Shown piece after piece: positions 39,167 to 43,329 of a stretch of 43,329 nucleotides of DNA; within the stretch, counting starts at the first letter, position 1, and each line of letters begins with the position of its first letter. This DNA comes from Loigolactobacillus jiayinensis (GTDB taxonomy: Bacteria > Bacillota > Bacilli > Lactobacillales > Lactobacillaceae). The translations under genes were made by a program, and so were the position numbers. Below the pieces are notes generated by a model, which saw only the letters and a list, made by a program, of their open reading frames with translations, ran no database searches and was not told where the DNA came from. The DNA lies in NCBI RefSeq assembly GCF_003946445.1, contig NZ_RHOF01000034.1:1-43329 (forward strand), read 5' to 3'.

Positions 39167-39406
39167 TTAGTCCTGCCGCCACCCATTCTTGCGTTGAATT
39201 TGTTGAACCTTTTTAGGCGTTGTTTCGCGGCCTTTTTTATCAAAAATTTGGGTTTGTTCGATTTGTTGCCGTAAACCCTCACGAAATTCCTTCATATAGG
39301 CCTGGCGCAACTGTTTTTGTTCCGCCTGTTCATCAGCATTTAAGCCATTTTCTTTAGCTTTACGGGCCAGTTCATTGATCCGTTTGAGATATTTATTTTC
39401 CATCAT
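39167..39406 (-). CDS. DUF896 protein (YnzC/UPF0291)
   Basis: A 79-residue helical protein with the family features: KRINELARKAKENGLNADEQ near the start and LRQAYMKEFREGLRQQIEQ in the middle. I start at the ATG 39406, eight bases after AAAGG; an upstream GTG (39415) is too close to that site. It is divergent from lexA and shares its intergenic region, which carries a LexA box. DUF896 proteins are small and sometimes SOS-linked, which is consistent. Confidence 0.9.
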   Translation of the reverse strand: MMENKYLKRINELARKAKENGLNADEQAEQKQLRQAYMKEFREGLRQQIEQTQIFDKKGRETTPKKVQQIQRKNGWRQD

Positions 39407-39473
39407 TGTCGTCACCTTTCATAAATCTAACACTATTTCAACGTAAAATACGATTAAATCAGCCGTTTAAGGC

Positions 39474-39487
39474 CGAACGTTTGTTTG
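39474..39487. promoter_or_regulatory. LexA (SOS) box
   Basis: CGAAC-GTTT-GTTTG matches the Gram-positive LexA site CGAAC-N4-GTTYG without mismatch. It overlaps the -35 element of lexA by a few bases and lies in the shared upstream region of the DUF896 gene. Confidence 0.88.
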
Positions 39488-39513
39488 AAATACCTAATTG
39501 AATATGCTACACT
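39485..39513 (+). promoter_or_regulatory. Promoter of lexA
   Basis: TTGAAA at 39485-39490, a 17-base spacer, and TACACT at 39508-39513. The LexA box overlaps the -35, so LexA blocks its own gene. Confidence 0.75.
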
Positions 39514-39545
39514 AAAACTAATAAAATATGACTGAGGTGTCAACC

Positions 39546-40166
39546 ATGATTAAACCGCATGAACCCAAACAACTAGAAGTCTTACGTTTCATTCACGAAC
39601 GTGTGACTGAGAAAGGATATCCGCCAACGGTGCGCGAAATTGGCGCTGCGGTTTCCTTATCATCAACGTCGACCGTTCATGGCCATATCGCCCGTTTAGA
39701 GAAAAAAGGCTGGTTAGAAAAAGATCCAACGAAACCACGAGCTATTGAGCTAACCGATGCTGGCCTTAAAGTTTTAGGTGTTGCCCCAGAACGGATTCCT
39801 GTTTTAGGCACCGTAACTGCTGGCGAGCCGATTCTAGCCGTTGAAGAAGCAACTGATTTCTTTCCCATTCCACCTGATCTCGATGACACAGAACAAGACC
39901 TATTCATGCTGACGATTCGCGGCGAAAGTATGATCAATGCCGGTATTTTAGACGGCGATCATGTCATCGTGCGTAAGCAAGCTTCTGCTGATAATGGTGA
40001 TATTGTGATTGCGATGACGACAGAAAATGAAGCCACTTGTAAGCGGCTCTTCCGTGAAAAGGATCATATTCGGCTACAGCCAGAAAATGACACCTTTGCA
40101 CCAATCATTTTACAACAAGTCACGATTCTTGGTAAAGTCGTTGGTTTATACCGTAATCATATGTAA
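39546..40166 (+). CDS. lexA: LexA repressor
   Basis: A 206-residue SOS repressor and self-cleaving protease. A winged helix (about residues 1-65) opens [13 protein letters not shown]. The cleavage site is the AG pair in VTAGEPI near residue 85. The catalytic Ser is in RGESMINAG near 127, and Lys in [11 protein letters not shown] near 165. I start at ATG 39546 behind GAGGTG; the earlier ATG at 39528 lies before that site. It is controlled by its own box at 39474. Confidence 0.97.
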   Translation: MIKPHEPKQLEVLRFIHERVTEKGYPPTVREIGAAVSLSSTSTVHGHIARLEKKGWLEKDPTKPRAIELTDAGLKVLGVAPERIPVLGTVTAGEPILAVEEATDFFPIPPDLDDTEQDLFMLTIRGESMINAGILDGDHVIVRKQASADNGDIVIAMTTENEATCKRLFREKDHIRLQPENDTFAPIILQQVTILGKVVGLYRNHM

Positions 40167-40173
40167 TTCGTTT

Positions 40174-40207
40174 GAGCATTAGCAACTTTCGCTGATGCTC
40201 TTTTTTT
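40174..40207 (+). terminator. Terminator of lexA
   Basis: GAGCATTAGC (40174-40183) pairs with GCTGATGCTC (40191-40200) with one mismatch, then seven T. The minus-strand gene ends just beyond it. Confidence 0.88.
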
Positions 40208-40213
40208 CGCCGA

Positions 40214-40402
40214 TCACATTAAGGAAATTCGCTGATAGCTATAATAACCAGTAGTCAATGAGTGGCGTTCAAAGGGCGCGGACATTAATATGGCCACCAT
40301 TTCTTGTGCCCTTTTTTCAGTGTGGTAAGCGCGCAACACTTCAAAGTCTGCCGGATCACCAGCTAAATTCTGATAACAAACCACGTAGATCCATTGATTC
40401 AT
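40214..40402 (-). CDS. Small protein of unknown function (62 residues)
   Basis: A 62-residue soluble protein that I do not recognise. It opens MNQWIYVVCYQNLAGDP and has an EKRAQEMVAIL helix in the middle. It ends TTGYYSYQRISLM. The start ATG at 40402 is eight bases after GGGAGG, a strong site; the upstream GTG (40411) is not usable. It is convergent with lexA. The alternating strand-helix-strand pattern suggests a small alpha/beta fold, nothing more. Confidence 0.6.
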   Translation of the reverse strand: MNQWIYVVCYQNLAGDPADFEVLRAYHTEKRAQEMVAILMSAPFERHSLTTGYYSYQRISLM

Positions 40403-40411
40403 CCCACTCAC

Positions 40412-40618
40412 CTCCCGTTAAATAATTAATTACCAGCCAAATATTGTACCATAACTAATCAGTAAATGATACAGCGTAAATTATTGCACCACCCGCGAAC
40501 AATAAAATTTGAAAATAGCGACTTTGTTTGCAATGAGCAACTGACCAGCAGCCTATTATGTAATTAGCCTGCAACGCGCGGCACCACAAGCTTAGCAACT
40601 TAATTGATCTCTACCATG
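40412..40618. other. Intergenic stretch without supported gene
   Basis: About 210 bases between the small gene at 40402 and the terminator of the hydrolase. No reading frame or recognisable element is supported apart from the upstream region of the 62-residue gene. Confidence 0.4.
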
Positions 40619-40663
40619 AAAAATGCGACCAAGACATAAGTAAAATTATGTCCTAGCCGCATT
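40619..40663 (-). terminator. Terminator of the alpha/beta hydrolase gene
   Basis: AATGCG (40622-40627) pairs with CGCATT (40658-40663), with an inner GACATAA/TTATGTC stem. Five T follow on the minus strand. Confidence 0.85.
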
Positions 40664-40694
40664 CTCCTTTTTGAACAGCAACCTGTTAACCTAG

Positions 40695-41459
40695 TTATGC
40701 CGCTAAATAACGTTTCAAGAACAACAAAATATCAGCTTGGACGGTCGCTAAATAGCCTTTACCATGTTGACTGCCAGGTAATAGCATCGTTTCAACTGGT
40801 ACTTTCACCTGGGCCAAACGCTGGCTCAATCGCGTAATGCCCGTGATCGGCACAAACTCAGCCAACGAATTAATCAGCAACATCGGGCCGCTGGCAGAAC
40901 TGACGTGTAAATACGGAGTAGCCGCTGTGGCTTGATCCGCTGCTAAATAGTTTTCAATAAACCATTTGTAGAAGCTATCATTCGTCCCCGTTTGGTTAAC
41001 TGCAACGCTTGGCTGATCTGGATCAGTGGTGGCTACCTTTTTAGCAACCACCAATGGATGCGTGCTCAACCAATGACTAATATCCAAGATACCCGATAGT
41101 GAGACTGCTGGGATGCCATAATTCAGTGCCAATTCTACAGCTAAATTACCGCCGGATGAAGCACCGATTGCCGCAATCGGTAATTTTGGTTCTTTCTGGC
41201 ACAGCCAATCATATAACGCATTCATATCTTGCAATGGTGCTGGAAAAAGATGTGTCGGGGCCAACCGATAATTAGGCGTAACGACTAAATAACCCTGTTG
41301 CGCCAACCATTGACTAACGTCAGCTTCCTTAGCCTTGTCACCTTGAAACCAACCGCCACCGTGAATGGCAATGATTAAACCTTTTGCCGCTTGCTCAGGC
41401 TGATACTGATCCAAAGTTAAATCAGTTGCATATTTAATATTTCGCTTAATTGTGACCAA
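40695..41459 (-). CDS. Alpha/beta hydrolase, esterase/lipase family
   Basis: A 254-residue hydrolase of the hormone-sensitive-lipase-like type. The oxyanion motif is IHGGGWFQGD near residue 34, the nucleophile elbow GASSGGN near 99, and the catalytic His in GSQHGKG near 229. The acid is probably Asp or Glu near 195 but is not clear. No signal peptide, so it acts in the cytoplasm. It starts with TTG at 41459, behind GAGGTGAG. The substrate is unknown; short-chain esters are likely for the family. Confidence 0.85.
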   Translation of the reverse strand: MVTIKRNIKYATDLTLDQYQPEQAAKGLIIAIHGGGWFQGDKAKEADVSQWLAQQGYLVVTPNYRLAPTHLFPAPLQDMNALYDWLCQKEPKLPIAAIGASSGGNLAVELALNYGIPAVSLSGILDISHWLSTHPLVVAKKVATTDPDQPSVAVNQTGTNDSFYKWFIENYLAADQATAATPYLHVSSASGPMLLINSLAEFVPITGITRLSQRLAQVKVPVETMLLPGSQHGKGYLATVQADILLFLKRYLAA

Positions 41460-41631
41460 TACTTAACTCACCTCGAAAAATAATACTTTCATCATCAATT
41501 ACAACTAGTCTATCCTTAATATGACCGTTTCTATTTGTACCTAACAATTATTATAGTGCTTTCCCCTATTTAAGTCAGCCCTTTTTCCATGCTAATCTAT
41601 AGGTAATCACTTATATATGGAGGAATATCAC

Positions 41632-42069
41632 TTGGAACAATCAGAAATCAATTTAGCCAGCGGAAGCTTACGCCTAGAACAATTAAACGCAATTTTTGCC
41701 ACCATCGATCAAGAATTTGACTTTATCGATGAAAAGGACATTGTCCGTTGGTATTCAAATAGCCCCCAACGCTTATTCAAACGTGAGCCTAAGCACTTAA
41801 ACCAACACGTACTAGACGTTCATCCCGCGCATAGTGCCGGCCGCGTAAAACAAGTCTTAGCGGAAATGCACAATGGCACCACCGGTAAAGTTGCGATGAC
41901 CGTCCCAATTCATGGTAAGCAGGTCCACATGGCGTTTTATGCCCTACATAACCCAAGTGGTGACTATATTGGCTGTATCGAAGTCACCGAAGACGTCACA
42001 ACATACACCAAAACGACTAAATTCGGCAATTTCTTAAAATTACTGAAATTGACCCGTAAATATAAATAA
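41632..42069 (+). CDS. Stand-alone PAS-domain protein (DUF438 C-terminal type)
   Basis: A 145-residue protein made of one PAS domain. LASGSLRLEQLNAIFATIDQ, FDFIDEKDIVRWYS, the HPAHSAGRVKQVL helix and GDYIGCIEVTEDVT follow the order seen in the C-terminal PAS of DUF438 hemerythrin-type proteins. The DUF438 and hemerythrin domains are missing, so it is a single sensor or binding domain. I start at TTG 41632 behind GGAGG; the ATG at 41617 overlaps that site. No kinase or output domain lies nearby. Ligand unknown; heme is possible for this group. Confidence 0.75.
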   Translation: MEQSEINLASGSLRLEQLNAIFATIDQEFDFIDEKDIVRWYSNSPQRLFKREPKHLNQHVLDVHPAHSAGRVKQVLAEMHNGTTGKVAMTVPIHGKQVHMAFYALHNPSGDYIGCIEVTEDVTTYTKTTKFGNFLKLLKLTRKYK

Positions 42070-42073
42070 GACG

Positions 42074-42115
42074 CTGCCGTAACCTGCTGTAAGCCAAGTG
42101 TTACGGCAGTTTTTT
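42074..42115 (+). terminator. Terminator of the PAS gene
   Basis: CTGCCGTAAC (42074-42083) pairs perfectly with GTTACGGCAG (42100-42109), followed by six T. Confidence 0.92.
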
Positions 42116-42349
42116 GTACTAAGCAAACACCATTTCGTTACCCATCATGCCAGTAACATCAACCTTAGCCAGCGCGTAATGCAACCTAGCTGCCGTTATT
42201 TTTTGCTGTTAGTGAGCTTCTTTTGACCAGTTGGACTGTCTTAATTTTAGCTTTATTCCTGGTATTTGTCGATTCAATTCTGCTCACTAGAATAAAAATA
42301 AATCATTCGCTATTAACTGATCAACTATCCAGCAAACTGAAAAAACACT

Positions 42350-42377
42350 TTGCAACCAAGCCGTCTTTTGCTATAAT
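42350..42377 (+). promoter_or_regulatory. Promoter of tRNA-Ser
   Basis: TTGCAA at 42350-42355, a 16-base spacer, and a perfect TATAAT at 42372-42377. The tRNA begins 12 bases downstream. Confidence 0.8.
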
Positions 42378-42389
42378 GTATCTTGTTGT

Positions 42390-42477
42390 GGAGAGTTGGC
42401 AGAGTGGTAATGCAACGGACTCGAAATCCGTCGAACCGGCTTATACCGGCGCGCAGGTTCAAATCCTGTACTCTCCT
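42390..42477 (+). tRNA. tRNA-Ser (anticodon CGA)
   Basis: Acceptor GGAGAGT (42390-42396) pairs with ACTCTCC (42470-42476). The anticodon stem ACGGA/TCCGT encloses the loop CTCGAAA, with anticodon CGA at 42422-42424, reading UCG. A long variable arm (CCGGC/CCGGC-type pairing) marks a class II tRNA, and GGTTCAAATCC is the T arm. The discriminator base is T (42477), and CCA is not encoded. The terminator follows at 42516. Confidence 0.97.
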
Positions 42478-42515
42478 TATGAGTATGTTCACGAAAAGTT
42501 TTTCAAAATTAGAAA

Positions 42516-42546
42516 GACCGTTAAACCAGTGTTTAGCGGTCTTTTT
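42516..42546 (+). terminator. Terminator of tRNA-Ser
   Basis: GACCGTTAAAC (42516-42526) pairs with GTTTAGCGGTC (42531-42541) with one G-U, loop CAGT, followed by five T. Confidence 0.9.
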
Positions 42547-42585
42547 GTTTGCTCTGAACCATCACAAAAAGTCATGAAAATAATT

Positions 42586-42609
42586 AAATTGAGAACCAAA
42601 TTGAGAACA
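42586..42609. repeat. Tandem 12-base repeat, possible integrase arm sites
   Basis: AAATTGAGAACC (42586-42597) is followed directly by AAATTGAGAACA (42598-42609). It sits about 110 bases past a tRNA gene. Short repeats of this kind are found near attachment sites of tyrosine-recombinase elements; here the link is inference. Confidence 0.45.
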
Positions 42610-42738
42610 GCCGATTACTGTTAATCACTGCTATGATAGACTTGTTTGTATGAAGATTTAGCATTCAATAAAAAAATGGGAACGTGAAATTCTAAAACAG
42701 CAACCTATACTTTGTGATTGGAATACTATCTCTTCAAT
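42610..42738. other. AT-rich intergenic stretch
   Basis: About 130 bases between the tandem repeat and the decayed minus-strand gene. I find no supported gene or element here. Confidence 0.4.
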
Positions 42739-43008
42739 TTAACTTTTGTCCCTAGGATCCTTTTCGCCGGTTACAGCTTCCATACCAGCTACAGTGACAA
42801 TGATTTGGCGGTCGTCAAATTTACGCCATGATCACGAATAGAACGTCCGATGATTGGACATTTCAATCAAAAAAATTTGACGGTTTTGATTAGCAAATAA
42901 TAATGCAAAATCAGCTTTTTCAAATAATGAACATCCCGTCTTGTAATGAAAATAGTGTGTTTTTAATTGATGCTTTTTTAATTTTATAGCGTAACATAGT
43001 ATTATGGA
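42739..43008 (-). pseudogene. Decayed minus-strand gene with in-frame stop
   Basis: A continuous frame on the minus strand runs from about 43008 to the stop at 42739-42741, interrupted by one TGA at 42832-42834. It reads FEKADFALLFANQNRQIFLI, then EMSNHRTFYS, the stop, then SWRKFDDRQIIVTVAGMEAV and GEKDPRDKS. A CGA to TGA change would explain the stop. No normal start codon lies before it, so the 5' end is lost too. The protein family is not recognised. Confidence 0.55.
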
Positions 43009-43117
43009 TTACAAATAAAACTATCTATTGGTCATGCTTAATAACACTAACTAAGGTGTATACAAAGTAGTTATTTGATGAATAAATTTAAGGCAAAAAA
43101 CATGTGGGGCATATAAA
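43009..43117. other. Intergenic stretch with no supported element
   Basis: About 110 bases of AT-rich sequence upstream of the truncated gene at 43118. A GGGG at 43106-43109 may be its ribosome binding site. Confidence 0.3.
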
Positions 43118-43321
43118 GTGAATGATAAAAATATCAAGGATTCTATATACCGAGAAGTATATAAATTACGCGTTAAAAGATTCGTACTTAATCAAGATTC
43201 TGACTTCTTTAAAGTAGCAAATCCTAAAGTATTTTTAAAGGACTATGTTTTAGATTTTGATAATAAAAATAAAGCCCGAATTGTCAACCCAAGTGCAACA
43301 CTTACTAGAATTAACTTATAA
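43118..43321 (+). pseudogene. 5' fragment of an unknown gene cut by an IS end
   Basis: From a GTG at 43118 the frame encodes 67 residues. The first about 52 (NDKNIKDSIYREVYKLRVKR to KNKA) look like a natural, charged, helical N-terminus. The rest (RIVNPSATLTRINL) is encoded by the IS end that begins near 43274. The native gene was therefore probably interrupted, leaving a short chimeric tail. I do not recognise the gene, and the GTG is uncertain. Confidence 0.4.
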
Positions 43322-43329
43322 TTGGTCTA
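43274..43329. mobile_element. Outward-facing end of an insertion sequence (partial)
   Basis: Positions 43274-43300 match the reverse complement of 30-56 at 24 of 27 bases. Both cores lie exactly 29 bases from the window edges. The IS body would continue beyond the right edge; no transposase is visible. It has cut the gene that begins at 43118. Confidence 0.6.

Noticed and set aside
42223-42624. 133-codon frame across the tRNA
   Set aside because: It runs through the tRNA-Ser gene, its promoter and its terminator, so it cannot be a real gene.

Overview
The window looks like one chromosomal piece from a lactic acid bacterium of the family Lactobacillaceae; I cannot fix the genus. The evidence is the Gram-positive PolC polymerase, an hrcA-grpE-dnaK-dnaJ-lepA block under a CIRCE operator, a Gram-positive LexA box, strong AGGAGG ribosome binding sites with frequent TTG starts, a D-lactate dehydrogenase, and YneF, YnzC (DUF896), YlxR and YlxQ homologues. 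Most of it is a dense array of essential genes on the minus strand.

Layout. 1-57: outward-facing end of an insertion sequence. 124-4166: redox and detoxification genes (a beta-hydroxyacid dehydrogenase, an SDR with an altered catalytic residue, and an MhqO/CatE-like dioxygenase with an MhqD-like hydrolase) plus one unknown 123-residue protein. 4174-6785: a small accessory patch with a degenerate IS end, a DUF898-like membrane protein, a tRNA T-arm-like hairpin, a two-gene module of uncharacterised families (DUF6978-like and DUF1828/DUF1829-like) and a broken tyrosine recombinase gene. 6835-13899: lepA, dnaJ, dnaK, grpE, hrcA with CIRCE and promoter. 14055-17148: hemW, ribF, truB. 17281-22628: rbfA, infB, ylxQ, ylxR, nusA, rimP. 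22852-32189: polC, proS, rseP, cdsA, uppS. 32381-35731: frr, pyrH, tsf, rpsB. 35958-38047: ldhD, a GIY-YIG protein and a TrmN6-like methyltransferase. 38195-42069: plsC, yneF, a DUF896 gene, lexA, a small unknown gene, an alpha/beta hydrolase and an orphan PAS protein. 42390-42477: tRNA-Ser(CGA). From there to the end is an AT-rich accessory stretch with tandem repeats, a decayed minus-strand gene and a gene cut by a second IS end.

How the genes work together. The heat-shock block builds the DnaK chaperone machine and its own repressor. The rimP-rbfA block and the rpsB-tsf-pyrH-frr block serve ribosome maturation, initiation, elongation, recycling and UMP supply. uppS, cdsA and rseP make undecaprenyl diphosphate and CDP-diacylglycerol and process membrane proteins; plsC adds phosphatidic acid synthesis. 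The mhq-like pair and its TACT-N7-AGTA operator suggest a response to quinones or other electrophiles.

The best candidate for something undescribed is the DUF6978/DUF1829 pair at 5080-6290, between a tRNA-like fragment and an integrase remnant. Also notable are the SDR with His in place of the catalytic Tyr, the operator-like palindromes near the redox genes, and the IS ends that bound the window at identical offsets.
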